Source of the DNA: Pontibacter cellulosilyticus
Lineage (GTDB): Bacteria; Bacteroidota; Bacteroidia; Cytophagales; Hymenobacteraceae
Length of the DNA: 64,000 bases
Direction: 5' to 3'
NCBI RefSeq assembly: GCF_014306105.1
Contig: NZ_JACRVF010000001.1
Coordinates: 310,001 to 374,000, forward strand
Below, piece by piece: positions 28,042 to 37,313 of the stretch (positions are counted from its first letter, which is position 1; every line of letters starts with the position of its first letter). The notes beneath the pieces are model-generated. The model was not told where the DNA came from. It saw only the letters and a program-made list of their open reading frames with translations, and did not search any database. The position numbers and the translations under genes were made by a program.

Positions 28042-28357
28042 AGTTTCGGATGGTGCGTGCATGGAAGTATAATTTTAGGTGTTTGTGGCAGCGATTTATG
28101 AACATTCCAGTATCCTGCCAGTGCTCAAGTATAAAATTTCTGCTCCTAAAATCAAAGTTGCAGGTTATGCCGGAATCTAAACACAACTTGTAAGAACTGG
28201 TGAGAGAACTATGAGTGCTGCATTTTTCTAGGTTAGGTATCCTTTATAATGGGATGCTGATAGCCCCTCAGAAACTAATAGTTTTGGCACTCCGTACTCC
28301 TTAACATTCGGGCTGCTTTATACTTTAAATAGCCTATTTAGAGCAAAATTAAGAACT
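28042..28357. other. Intergenic region between divergent csaA and the Rieske oxidoreductase gene
   Basis: No gene supported. It must contain promoters for both flanking genes. Three copies of the AAGTATA/TATACTT word are present (28065, 28127, 28319). No repeat element or RNA gene recognised. Confidence 0.5.
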
Positions 28358-29887
28358 ATGGAAAACTTATCCGGAGCTAGTGTGCCTTTTTGGGTAAAGG
28401 ATGTGTCGTTTATGGACACGCATAAATTGAATGATAACCTTACCTGCGACGTGTGTGTGGTAGGCGGCGGCATAGCAGGGCTTACAACAGCTTACCTGCT
28501 GTCGAAGGAAGGGAAGCGGGTTGTGCTGCTTGAAGCCAAGAATATTGGCGGTGGGGAAACTGGACGAACAACCGCCCATTTGTCCAATGCACTCGATGAT
28601 CGCTTCTCAAACCTAATCAACCTGTTCGGTAAAGACGGGGCACGTCTTGCCTGCCAGAGCCATGCCCGCGCCATTGACATGATAGAAAAGATAGCCCAGG
28701 AAGAAAGCATTGACTGTGACTTTCATCGGGTGAACGGGTACCTTTTCGCAAACAGCCGCAGCCAGGAAGAGGAATTGATGAAGGAGCTAGAGGCATTGCA
28801 GCAGATTGGATGGCGGGATGTGATCATGCGTAAAGAGTGTCCTGTGGTTAGTCTCACAGCTTTGCCATGCATTCAGTTTCCGGAGCAGGGGCGCTTTCAT
28901 GTGATGAAGTATATGGGCGGGCTATTAAAAGCATTCATTGAAAAAGGCGGACAAGTTTACACTGATACAAAAGTAGTGGAGTTTAATTCGGGAACTGTAA
29001 CTACTGTGATGACAGAAGACCGGCACACAGTTGCTGCCAACCACTTGGTGGTGGCCACGAACACTCCTGTAAATGATATGGTAACCATGCACACCAAGCA
29101 GGCTCCATACCGAACTTATGCTATAGGTATAGCAGTGCCTAAAGGAGCAGTGCCTGATGCGCTATACTGGGACATGGAAGACTCTTATCACTACATCAGA
29201 TTACAAGGTGCTGAAGAAAGAGGTGCTGCGACTGATTTACTTATTGTTGGAGGTGAGGATCACAAAACAGGACACGATGATCATCCTGAAAAACATTTTT
29301 ATGCGCTGGAAAGATGGGCAAGACTAAAATTCCCGATGGCCGAGGAGGTAGAGTTCCGATGGTCGGGGCAGGTATATGAGCCTGTAGACAAGCTTGCCTT
29401 CATTGGCAGAAATCCGGGGGACAGTAAGAATGTATACATTGCCACCGGCGACTCAGGACATGGCATGACACACGGAACTATTGCCGGTATGTTAATTACA
29501 GACCTGATTATGGGACGCAAAAATGAGTGGGAGAAGATCTACGACCCAAGCCGGATCAGCCTTAAATCGGCAGGTACTTTTATAAAGGAAAATGCGGATG
29601 TAGCTGCACAAATGGCTGATTATGTTACCCCAGGTGAAGTAAGCGACCCATCAGAGGTAATGCCGGGCACTGGCCGGTTAATGCGTAAGGGTGCCTCTAA
29701 AGTGGCAGTTTACTGCGATGCAGATGGTGTAAGGCATGAGTGCTCCGCAGTGTGTACACACCTAGGGTGCATTGTGCACTGGAATAACGTAGAAAAGTCA
29801 TGGGATTGCCCTTGCCACGGTTCACGTTTTGACCCCTACGGTAAAGTGGTAACAGGACCAGCAATTAAGAATTTGGACAAGGCCTAA
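28358..29887 (+). CDS. FAD-dependent oxidoreductase fused to a C-terminal Rieske 2Fe-2S domain
   Basis: 509 residues. N-terminal DAO-type FAD domain with VVGGGIAGLTTAYLL at ~34-48 and the GGGETGRTTAHLS stretch. The C-terminal Rieske domain (~415-509) has both ligand pairs, CTHLG and CPCHGSRF. Cytoplasmic, no signal peptide. The fusion occurs in other bacteria as a glycine-oxidase-like/Rieske protein; substrate unknown. A perfect 27-bp hairpin terminator follows. Confidence 0.93.
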   Translation: MENLSGASVPFWVKDVSFMDTHKLNDNLTCDVCVVGGGIAGLTTAYLLSKEGKRVVLLEAKNIGGGETGRTTAHLSNALDDRFSNLINLFGKDGARLACQSHARAIDMIEKIAQEESIDCDFHRVNGYLFANSRSQEEELMKELEALQQIGWRDVIMRKECPVVSLTALPCIQFPEQGRFHVMKYMGGLLKAFIEKGGQVYTDTKVVEFNSGTVTTVMTEDRHTVAANHLVVATNTPVNDMVTMHTKQAPYRTYAIGIAVPKGAVPDALYWDMEDSYHYIRLQGAEERGAATDLLIVGGEDHKTGHDDHPEKHFYALERWARLKFPMAEEVEFRWSGQVYEPVDKLAFIGRNPGDSKNVYIATGDSGHGMTHGTIAGMLITDLIMGRKNEWEKIYDPSRISLKSAGTFIKENADVAAQMADYVTPGEVSDPSEVMPGTGRLMRKGASKVAVYCDADGVRHECSAVCTHLGCIVHWNNVEKSWDCPCHGSRFDPYGKVVTGPAIKNLDKA

Positions 29888-29899
29888 GCCATCCGGTAG

Positions 29900-29963
29900 A
29901 AGTATAAAAGCGAAGGCGCCTGTAAGCCATTGAACTTACAGGCGCCTTCGCTTTTATACTTTG
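29900..29963. terminator. Bidirectional terminator with 27-bp perfect arms starting in the AAGTATA word
   Basis: Arms 29900-29926 and 29935-29961 are perfect inverted copies around an 8-bp loop. The outer ends are AAGTATAAAAGCG and its complement. It lies between the convergent oxidoreductase (+) and DUF922 (-) genes and can serve both. Confidence 0.93.
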
Positions 29964-29968
29964 TATAT

Positions 29969-30541
29969 CTATTTATACTCTTTTAGCTCTAGCAGGCGCT
30001 TTTCAATGTAGCCTGCCCAGGCAGCTTCTTCAGTTTTATTCAGGCCATGGCTGCACGACTTATCAAACAGGTCTTGCTCGGCTTTCCACTCTTTAAAAGC
30101 GGCATTTACCGTAAGAGTTAAGTTTCCTTTCAGGTTATTGCAGCTGCTGCCCAGCGCTTTCAGTTTTTTACGAAGCTGTCGTGCGTGCACTTCTGTCAGG
30201 TCAAAATGCAATTGTTCGTGCTTTAGCAGCGATTCAGATTTTTTATTTTTAGACCAGGATTCTTCCGGCAAAAAAACACATTTTACCTCATAGGCAAAGC
30301 TGTTGCTGCTACACTTTGCATCCACGGCCAGGTTGGCCGCTGTTAGAGCGTGATGTGGATTACCTGATTCAGGGGTACCTTTAAAGTCTTCCCAGGTAAG
30401 CCTGCGCGACTCAGACCAGGTAACTTTAGTAGCAGTGTTGGCTGGCGCATTGTTTACCCCGGACGCGCCACTACCGGGTGTTGCTACGGCAGGCGAAAAC
30501 AGACCTGTCCATAGTGACAAGATAAAGGAGGCAATAAGCAT
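29969..30541 (-). CDS. DUF922 putative secreted zinc protease
   Basis: 190 residues with signal peptide. The conserved LTWEDFKG near residue 48 and the HEQLHFDLTEVHAR motif near 108-121 define DUF922; HExxH suggests a metalloprotease but activity is not established. Periplasmic or secreted. Confidence 0.9.
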   Translation of the reverse strand: MLIASFILSLWTGLFSPAVATPGSGASGVNNAPANTATKVTWSESRRLTWEDFKGTPESGNPHHALTAANLAVDAKCSSNSFAYEVKCVFLPEESWSKNKKSESLLKHEQLHFDLTEVHARQLRKKLKALGSSCNNLKGNLTLTVNAAFKEWKAEQDLFDKSCSHGLNKTEEAAWAGYIEKRLLELKEYK

Positions 30542-30610
30542 GTTAACTTCGGCTAAAAAGTTTAATCAGTTATAATTTCGCAACGCAGTGCCTATAGTTT
30601 TAGTGCCATG

Positions 30611-31960
30611 CTATAATGCAATTTTTTTGTATCGGTTGCTAAGTGCCTTAAAACGAAGGAATAAGAGAACAGCTGCTACAGATAATCCAACCAATAACCC
30701 CATCCAGACGCCGTTAACGCCAAAGCCCAACTTAAAGCACAGCAGGTAGCCTACTGGTAAGCCGATCACCCAATAAGCCAGCAACGAGATAAGGCTTGGA
30801 ATACGAACATCCTCTAAACCGCGCAAGGCACCCAACCCTACCACCTGCACGCCATCCGATATCTGAAACAGTGCGGCAATAATGAGCAGGGTAGAGGCTA
30901 TCTGAATTACCTCCACATCATCGATGTACAACATTGGTATGAGCCTGTTACCAGCGATCATCAGCAGGCCGCTGACCAGCATAAAGAGTGCGCCCATGGC
31001 AAAACTGCTTAAACCGGCCACGCGCATTCCTCTTATGTTGCCCATCCCTTTCTGGTTACCTACCCGAATGGTGGCTGCTGCTGCGATACCGCTAGCCATC
31101 ATGTAGGTAACAGAGGCTACGTTAATGGCTATCTGGTGAGCTGCCAGCTGCTTGGCTCCCAGCCATCCGATCATGATCGCTGAAAAGCTGAAGGCGCCCA
31201 TTTCAAAGATCATCTGACCGGAAATGGGTAAGCCTAACCTGAAAATGCGATAAATGTGCAGGAACGACAGGTGACGCAGTCGCAGAAACCTTCGAAAGAT
31301 ATCGAAGCGCTTTGCAAAGATCACATAGCCGCCCATCATCAAAGCCATCACCACCCTCGAGATTAAAGTTGCCCAACCGGCACCTACCAGGCCCATTGGC
31401 TCAAAGCCCAACTTACCGTAGATCAGGATGTAGTTAAGCACGATGTTCAGGGAGTTGGCCACTAGAGAGATGTACATGGCCTGCTTTGTTAAGGAAAGGC
31501 CCTCTGCAAACTGTCTGAATGCCTGAAATACCATCAGCGGCACCATAGACAGGAACAGGATATTGAGGTAAGGAACCGCCAACTTTACCACTGCGTCCGG
31601 TTGATCGAGGAACGTGATGTAGGGTGAAAGAAAATATCCTGCTATAAATAAAAGTATGCCCAAGAGTACGTTCGATACCAGTCCGTTTAACAGCAAAAGC
31701 GAAATGCGGGTGTAGTTGCGGCGGCCGTCAGCGGCTGCAATAAGGGGTGTAATGCTGTAGGATACGCCCAGGCCAAATACCAGGGTGATCATAAAGATAC
31801 TGTTGCCCAGAGAGGCCGCTGCAAGTGGCAATGTACCAATCTGGCCAACCATCAAGCTGTCGAACACGCTCACCATGATATGTCCCAACTGGCTGAGCAC
31901 CACCGGGAACGCAAGGGTAATGTTTTTAGCAAAATGTTCTTTGTATTCGGCAGTATTCAT
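30611..31960 (-). CDS. MATE-family multidrug/cation efflux transporter
   Basis: 449 residues and 12 predicted membrane helices. MATE features: N-terminal LAFPVVLSQLGHIMV, the GLGVSYSITPLIA region and the second-half repeat with LPISGQMIFEMGAF. NorM-like Na+ or H+ antiport of cationic compounds is the family role; the substrate is not predictable. 192 bp downstream of the aminotransferase gene on the same strand. Confidence 0.94.
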   Translation of the reverse strand: MNTAEYKEHFAKNITLAFPVVLSQLGHIMVSVFDSLMVGQIGTLPLAAASLGNSIFMITLVFGLGVSYSITPLIAAADGRRNYTRISLLLLNGLVSNVLLGILLFIAGYFLSPYITFLDQPDAVVKLAVPYLNILFLSMVPLMVFQAFRQFAEGLSLTKQAMYISLVANSLNIVLNYILIYGKLGFEPMGLVGAGWATLISRVVMALMMGGYVIFAKRFDIFRRFLRLRHLSFLHIYRIFRLGLPISGQMIFEMGAFSFSAIMIGWLGAKQLAAHQIAINVASVTYMMASGIAAAATIRVGNQKGMGNIRGMRVAGLSSFAMGALFMLVSGLLMIAGNRLIPMLYIDDVEVIQIASTLLIIAALFQISDGVQVVGLGALRGLEDVRIPSLISLLAYWVIGLPVGYLLCFKLGFGVNGVWMGLLVGLSVAAVLLFLRFKALSNRYKKIAL

Positions 31961-32083
31961 GGTAACAGGTTAAGAAGCCGCAAAATTAGCTCTTTTATTC
32001 CGGATAGGTACAGGAATTTTAGAAGCAGATGTTTATCTGCTTTGCATGTGTTGCTCTCGCCGTTAAAGTATAAGATTCCGTGT

Positions 32084-32112
32084 TGTCATCTCGACCTTTG
32101 GGAGAGATGACA
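32084..32112. repeat. REP-like palindrome TGTCATCTC...GAGATGACA
   Basis: Short palindrome with 9-10-bp arms around GACCTTTGG, sharing the TGTCATCTCGA edge of the 54701 element. It lies in the 192-bp gap between the aminotransferase and MATE genes. Confidence 0.75.
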
Positions 32113-32152
32113 GTTTTAATTTAAGTTGACAGTATTGTGAGGGACAGGTTAC

Positions 32153-33259
32153 TTATACTAGCTCGGATAGCCCCTGAGTTAAACGCTCCATCGCCTCCTG
32201 CAGCTTTTCTGGTTCTATGGCAAAGGATAAGCGTGCGTGGCCGGGGGAGCCAAATTTATCGCCGGGGGCTATGGCAAGGTTATAGTGCTCCTGCAGGTAT
32301 TCAGCTAATTTTATACTTGTACCAAGTTCTTCACCTTGAGGTGTTTTCTTGTGCAGGTAAGCGCTGAAGTCCGGGAAAAAGTAATAGGCTCCTTCCGGCA
32401 GGTAATACGTTACTCCGGGCATGGCATCTAGGGCAGCAGCCATTAATTGCCTGTTTTGTGCAAGTATGGGCAACATTTCTTCTAAAGCCTCGTCGCTCTG
32501 CTCCAGGGTAGACTGGGCTGCCTCCTGAACAAATTCTGGCAAACCAGATAGGGTATTGCCCTGGAAGTCGATACACTTTTTTATAACATCATCCGGGCCA
32601 AGTATAAACCCGATGCGCCAACCAGACATGGCAAAAGACTTTGAGAAGCCGTTTACGATGATGAGCTTTTCTTTTTTTGCCCCCACGCAGGAAAGGATAG
32701 GAGTAAAAGGCTGGCTGTAAGTAATATGGTCGTAAATCTCATCGGAAATAACGTATAGGTTCGGAAACTCATTTGTAACCTCAAGCAATGCCTCCAGCTC
32801 CGCTTTTGAATACAGGCGGCCGGTGGGGTTGCCCGGGTTTGTTAATAAAAGTATACGGCTGTTCCCGTTCAGCGATTGGCGCAGTTTCTCCGGGCATATC
32901 CTATAGTTATCATGTAGAGTAGTTGGCAGGGGCACCAGCGTTCCACAGCTATACTTCATGAGTTCATGAAACCCAAACCAGGCAGGAGTAGGTATCACCA
33001 CTTCATCGCCCTGGCGAAGCAACACCGAAAAAAGGTTGAACAGCGCCTGTTTGCTGCCGGGCGTTATCAGTACCTGCTCCGGCTGCACTGATTGCCCTTG
33101 TCGGCTATACTTATCGCACACCGCCTGCCGCAATGCTGCTGTTCCTTCGGTGGGTCCGTAGAACGTTTTGTTTGCATTTAAAGCATCAATGGCGGCTGTA
33201 GTAGCCATGGCAGGGCTCTTAAAATAGCTGGCACCGGAGGCAAGTGTGATAGGCTCCAT
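32153..33259 (-). CDS. Class I/II PLP-dependent aminotransferase, N-terminally short
   Basis: 368 residues. PLP lysine in VNGFSKSFAMSGWRIGF near residue 212, N-P-G-N-P-T-G near 140, and the conserved SDEIYD. It begins at ITLASGASYF, where family members are usually already ~30 residues in; no in-frame ATG is found upstream, so the N-terminal arm is short or absent. It is 75 bp downstream of egtD. It may be a broad amino-acid aminotransferase or take part in ergothioneine formation (see findings). Confidence 0.9.
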   Translation of the reverse strand: MEPITLASGASYFKSPAMATTAAIDALNANKTFYGPTEGTAALRQAVCDKYSRQGQSVQPEQVLITPGSKQALFNLFSVLLRQGDEVVIPTPAWFGFHELMKYSCGTLVPLPTTLHDNYRICPEKLRQSLNGNSRILLLTNPGNPTGRLYSKAELEALLEVTNEFPNLYVISDEIYDHITYSQPFTPILSCVGAKKEKLIIVNGFSKSFAMSGWRIGFILGPDDVIKKCIDFQGNTLSGLPEFVQEAAQSTLEQSDEALEEMLPILAQNRQLMAAALDAMPGVTYYLPEGAYYFFPDFSAYLHKKTPQGEELGTSIKLAEYLQEHYNLAIAPGDKFGSPGHARLSFAIEPEKLQEAMERLTQGLSELV

Positions 33260-33334
33260 GAGGTAGAGTTTAGAAGCAAGGTGAATTATTCCTGCAAGTA
33301 TACACCGATAAACGGTAGCATGTAAATTTTTTGC

Positions 33335-34342
33335 CTAAGATGCAGAGAACAGCACATCTGCAAAGTGTTTTTCAGTGTCGTAGTATACTTTCTCGATTGT
33401 GAAGCCGCAGTGGTTTCCTAGTTCTTCAATCTCATCAACAGAGTATTTATGGGAATTTTCGGTATGGATAGCCTCCCATGCATCAAAATGATAGGTTTTT
33501 CCAGTATCGCGGATATACACGTCCTGCTCCTGAAGGCTGATGAGGAAGCTGCGCATTACCCCTTCAAGTGGGTTATAGATGGCATAATGTCGGAACTGTT
33601 CTAGTATAAATTCGCCACCAAGCTCGCGGTTTATGCGGCGCAGCAGGTTCAGGTTAAACTCGGCTGTTATGCCGGCGGCATCGTCGTAAGCCTTAAGTAT
33701 AACATCGGGGTTTTTGCGTAGGTCAACGCCCATCAGCAGTTTATCGCCGGGACTTAGGTAGCTGCGCACGCTTTGCAGGAATTCTATGCTATCTTTTTTC
33801 TCGAAATTACCGATGTTAGATCCCAGGAACAGCACCACCTTGCGCTCTGATTTGTTTTCCTGCAGCCACTCCAGCGCCTTAAAATATTCGCCTACCACCG
33901 CTTGCACCGTCATGTCAGGAAGCTCAGTTCTCAGGCTATCGCTAAGCTGCTGCATGGCATCGCCTGAAATATCTACAGGTACATAATCGAAATCGGCTTT
34001 TTGCTGTGAAAGCTGTTGCAGCAGAATCTTTGTTTTCAAGGCATCGCCTGCGCCCAAGTCTATCAGGTGGAAGAAACCCTCTTCAGCAAACTTGCTGCAA
34101 ATTGCTGCTTTATTCGAGGTAAACACTTCATGCTCTGCCCTGGTAAGGTAGTACTCCGGCAGGTTCATAATCTCCTGGAACAGTTGACTGCCTCTGCCGT
34201 CGTAGAAGTACCGCGAAGGCAGGTCTTTTCGATTTAAGCTCAAACCATGTGCTACATCTTTGGCAAAAGCCGCTGTATCGCTGGTGCCGTCTTGTTTGCG
34301 GCTCAGGTCTATAATAGGTGCTAGTGTAGAGTTCAATTCCAT
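33335..34342 (-). CDS. egtD: L-histidine N(alpha)-methyltransferase
   Basis: 335 residues. SAM-dependent enzyme that trimethylates histidine to hercynine, the first step of ergothioneine synthesis. The N-terminal YFYDGRGSQLFQEIMNLPEYY block is diagnostic, as are LIDLGAGDALKT (SAM site) and FLGSNIGNF. Complete. It follows egtB by only 4 bp, so the pair is a translationally linked operon. Confidence 0.95.
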   Translation of the reverse strand: MELNSTLAPIIDLSRKQDGTSDTAAFAKDVAHGLSLNRKDLPSRYFYDGRGSQLFQEIMNLPEYYLTRAEHEVFTSNKAAICSKFAEEGFFHLIDLGAGDALKTKILLQQLSQQKADFDYVPVDISGDAMQQLSDSLRTELPDMTVQAVVGEYFKALEWLQENKSERKVVLFLGSNIGNFEKKDSIEFLQSVRSYLSPGDKLLMGVDLRKNPDVILKAYDDAAGITAEFNLNLLRRINRELGGEFILEQFRHYAIYNPLEGVMRSFLISLQEQDVYIRDTGKTYHFDAWEAIHTENSHKYSVDEIEELGNHCGFTIEKVYYDTEKHFADVLFSAS

Positions 34343-34346
34343 ATAG

Positions 34347-35615
34347 TTATTTTGAAGCCAGGCGTATACCGTTATACTGCCAGCGCTTGTCCGGGTGAAA
34401 GAAGTTACGATAGGTTGTGCGAATATGGTTTTCGGGAGTGGCGCAGGAGCCGCCGCGCAGCACCATCTGGTTTATCATAAATTTGCCATTGTACTCGCCG
34501 ATGGCCCCCGGTGCTTTGGTAAAGCCGGGGTACGGATGGTAGGCGCTGTAGGTCCACTCCCAGGTGTCGCCGTAAAGTTGCTGCATACCCTCTTTGCCAG
34601 GATCTGCGGCAGTGGGCTCGAGTAAGTCACTCTCTACAAAATTGCCTGATGCAGGCGGATATACCTGTGAGGCGGCTTCCCATTCAAATTCTGTTAGCAG
34701 GCGCTTGCCCGCCCAGTTGGCATAGGCATCGGCTTCGTAAAAGCTGATATGCGTTACCGGTTCGTTTAGGTCTACCTTCTGTAGGCCGTGCATCGTAAAG
34801 CGATGCCACTCGCCGTCCTGCTGCAGCCAATACAGCGGTGCCTCTAAGTTGTCTTTGCGTACCATGGCCAGTCCTTCGTCTAGCCAATGCCGGAAATCCT
34901 GGTAAGCGCCATCCTGCATAAACTCCAGGTACTCGCCGTTTGTCACCAGCCGGTTCATGATCTGAAAGTCCTCTAGCTGCACATCGTGTACCCCAAGCTC
35001 ATTATCAAAGCAGAAATCATCTCCGCGGTAACCAATGGTATAAGTGCCGCCGGGTACTTCAAGGAAATTAGCTTTGGTAGCCTGTGTTGTTTTTTTGACA
35101 AGTTGTGGTGTATAGGTTGGCAAGAGCGGGTTGGTGCTCAGGATATACTTGATATCGGTAATAAGCAGCTCCTGGTGCTGTTGCTCGTGTTGCAGCCCCA
35201 GTTGCAGTACCGGTAAGATTTCCTGTAGCTTCTCCTCGCTTATACTTTGCAGCAGTTGCTGCATGTGCTCGTCTACATGCTCCCTGAAAGTATAAATATC
35301 ACGCAACGGTGGCCTGGTAAGGGTGCTTCGCTGGTCGCGCTGTACCCTGTTGCCCACATTGTTGTAGTAGGAGTTAAACAGGTAGCTATACTTCGGATGA
35401 AACTCTTTGTAACCCTGCAGGTGCTGCTTTAACAGAAATGTTTCGAAGAACCAACTGGTATGCGCCATGTGCCACTTGGGCGGACTAACATCTACAATGG
35501 GCTGCACTACGGTATCTTCCGGCTCCAGGGGCTTACAGATTTTTTCTGTCTGGGCTCGGGTCTGCTTGTATAGCTGCAGAATATCTTGTGTGGCAGTGGC
35601 TGTGGCTACAGGCAT
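34347..35615 (-). CDS. egtB: Ergothioneine biosynthesis sulfoxide synthase
   Basis: 422 residues. Mononuclear iron enzyme that joins hercynine to a thiol (gamma-glutamylcysteine or cysteine). N-terminal DinB-like domain with the iron histidines H52 (in MAHTSWF), H143 and H147 (HEQQH), then an FGE-sulfatase-like domain with GGTYTIGYRGDDFCFDNE and the C-terminal RGGSCATP. No egtA, egtC or a recognised egtE is adjacent. Confidence 0.95.
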   Translation of the reverse strand: MPVATATATQDILQLYKQTRAQTEKICKPLEPEDTVVQPIVDVSPPKWHMAHTSWFFETFLLKQHLQGYKEFHPKYSYLFNSYYNNVGNRVQRDQRSTLTRPPLRDIYTFREHVDEHMQQLLQSISEEKLQEILPVLQLGLQHEQQHQELLITDIKYILSTNPLLPTYTPQLVKKTTQATKANFLEVPGGTYTIGYRGDDFCFDNELGVHDVQLEDFQIMNRLVTNGEYLEFMQDGAYQDFRHWLDEGLAMVRKDNLEAPLYWLQQDGEWHRFTMHGLQKVDLNEPVTHISFYEADAYANWAGKRLLTEFEWEAASQVYPPASGNFVESDLLEPTAADPGKEGMQQLYGDTWEWTYSAYHPYPGFTKAPGAIGEYNGKFMINQMVLRGGSCATPENHIRTTYRNFFHPDKRWQYNGIRLASK

Positions 35616-35851
35616 AAATATGGTTTTAGTTGTGCCGTTACGTGTATCAGAAGTATAACAAATTGGTGAGCAGAGGGTTATTTATTTGTTGAATTAAGGC
35701 TGAAAAGCAGTGTAAAAATGTAGGCAGCTGCCTTGCTCATAATCCGCTAACTTATGCTCATCAGACTAACATATGATCCTACATTGTACTCCCTTTACGT
35801 CATTTTTTGCGTTAATGGTTTATCTTGCCATCAAATAAAGCCATTGAAACT

Positions 35852-36937
35852 ATGCCTCTGAAACTTAGCTACACGTCCCATACTTTACAGTTTAAGTTCG
35901 ATGCCCGTACTTCCCGTGGTGCCATACGCGAGCATAAAGTATACTATATCAGTGTTTTTGACGAGCAGCAACCAGAGGTCGTTGGAGTAGGAGAGTGTGC
36001 TCCGTTGGCTGGCTTAAGTATAGATCACCGGCCTGATCTGGAGGAAAAAATAAAAGAAGCAGTGGCGCAGGTGAATGCACAGAAGGTTAGCCTGGATGCA
36101 GCTGCACCATTGCCTAAAGAGCTGAATTTAGCAGAATGGCCAGCTTTATACTTTGCCCTTGAAACTGCTTTGCTTGACCTTCGCAACGGTGGCAGTCGCA
36201 TACTTTACAAGACACCCTTTAGCAGGGGCGAGGCCGGCATCCCAATCAATGGACTTATCTGGATGGGGGATGCCGCGTTTATGCAGGAGTTAATAAGCAA
36301 GAAGCTAAAAGAAGGCTATACTTGCCTGAAACTGAAAATCGGCGGGTTGGACTTTGGCCAGGAACTGGAAATACTCGAAAGTATAAGAGAACGCACTCCT
36401 GCTGACTGCCTGACCATACGCGTGGATGCCAACGGAGCTTTCTCTCCGCAGGATGCTTATAAGAAACTGGAGCGCCTGGCTAAGTATGAGATACATTCTA
36501 TAGAACAACCCATAAAGCAGGGGCAGCACGAAGAAATGGCGCAGCTGTGTGCCTATTCGCCAGTGCCTATTGCCCTAGACGAAGAGCTGATCGGGGTGCA
36601 GGGAAAGGATGCTAAAGAGCAGTTGCTGGATAAAATCAAACCGCCATACATTATACTTAAACCAACCTTAGTAGGAGGACTGGCCGCGAGCGCTGAATGG
36701 ATAAACTTGGCAGAACAGCGAAGTATTGACTGGTGGATGACCTCGGCCCTGGAGTCAAATATCGGGCTTAACGCCATCAGCCAGTTTACAGCCCAGCACG
36801 ACATTACCATACCTCAAGGCCTTGGCACAGGGCAGCTCTACCACAACAACATCGCTTCGCCGTTGCAGATAAAAAATGGAGAACTATGGTATGAGCAGGA
36901 GAGTGGTTGGGGTGATATTACCAGCATAAAAAACTAA
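35852..36937 (+). CDS. menC: o-Succinylbenzoate synthase (enolase superfamily)
   Basis: About 361 residues. The frame opens at a TTG (35825), but the ATG at 35852 (MPLKLSYTSHTLQF) is where homologues begin. Enolase-superfamily residues: KLKIGG (KxK catalytic lysine), the metal ligands in RVDANGAF, SIEQPI and ALDEE, and the second lysine in ILKPTLVGG. Dehydrates SHCHC in menaquinone synthesis; a dipeptide epimerase is the main alternative, but the KPTLVGG end favours MenC. No other men genes in the window. Confidence 0.88.
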   Translation: MPLKLSYTSHTLQFKFDARTSRGAIREHKVYYISVFDEQQPEVVGVGECAPLAGLSIDHRPDLEEKIKEAVAQVNAQKVSLDAAAPLPKELNLAEWPALYFALETALLDLRNGGSRILYKTPFSRGEAGIPINGLIWMGDAAFMQELISKKLKEGYTCLKLKIGGLDFGQELEILESIRERTPADCLTIRVDANGAFSPQDAYKKLERLAKYEIHSIEQPIKQGQHEEMAQLCAYSPVPIALDEELIGVQGKDAKEQLLDKIKPPYIILKPTLVGGLAASAEWINLAEQRSIDWWMTSALESNIGLNAISQFTAQHDITIPQGLGTGQLYHNNIASPLQIKNGELWYEQESGWGDITSIKN

Positions 36938-36988
36938 CGAAACTAACAGAATGGCGTTTGAAGGACTAACCTATAAAACCTCTAGCAG

Positions 36989-37294
36989 ATGCCAACAGAA
37001 CAATACCACGAACCGCCGCAGGAGTTGTCGCAGGAAACACGCACGTTTGCCCGCATGATCACCTCCGTAATTGAAGAAGCCGAAGCCATCAACTGGTACG
37101 AACAACGCATATCAGTAGAAAAGGACCCTGAGGCAAAAGCCATTATGCAGAACGCTCAGGAAGAGGAGTTCAAGCATTTCGGCATGAACCTGGAGTTCCT
37201 GCTCCGTAAGAAGCCGAAGTGGCGCGAGATGCTGCAAATCATACTTTTCTCGGAAGGGGATATTGTGGAGAAAGGCGAGAAGGCAGAAGACTAG
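36989..37294 (+). CDS. Encapsulated-ferritin-like protein (EncFtn family)
   Basis: 101 residues. Two helices with the EncFtn pattern: SVIEEAEAINWYEQR with candidate iron ligands E30/E32, aromatic W36-Y37, then EEEFKHFGMNLEFLLR with E60 and H63 (ExxH). The family forms ring decamers with ferroxidase sites at subunit interfaces and normally travels inside an encapsulin shell. Here no encapsulin gene lies in the window and the C-terminus (EKGEKAED) has no recognisable targeting peptide. 51 bp downstream of menC. Confidence 0.83.
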   Translation: MPTEQYHEPPQELSQETRTFARMITSVIEEAEAINWYEQRISVEKDPEAKAIMQNAQEEEFKHFGMNLEFLLRKKPKWREMLQIILFSEGDIVEKGEKAED

Positions 37295-37313
37295 TAGCCT
37301 GTGCAGGTGTGCT

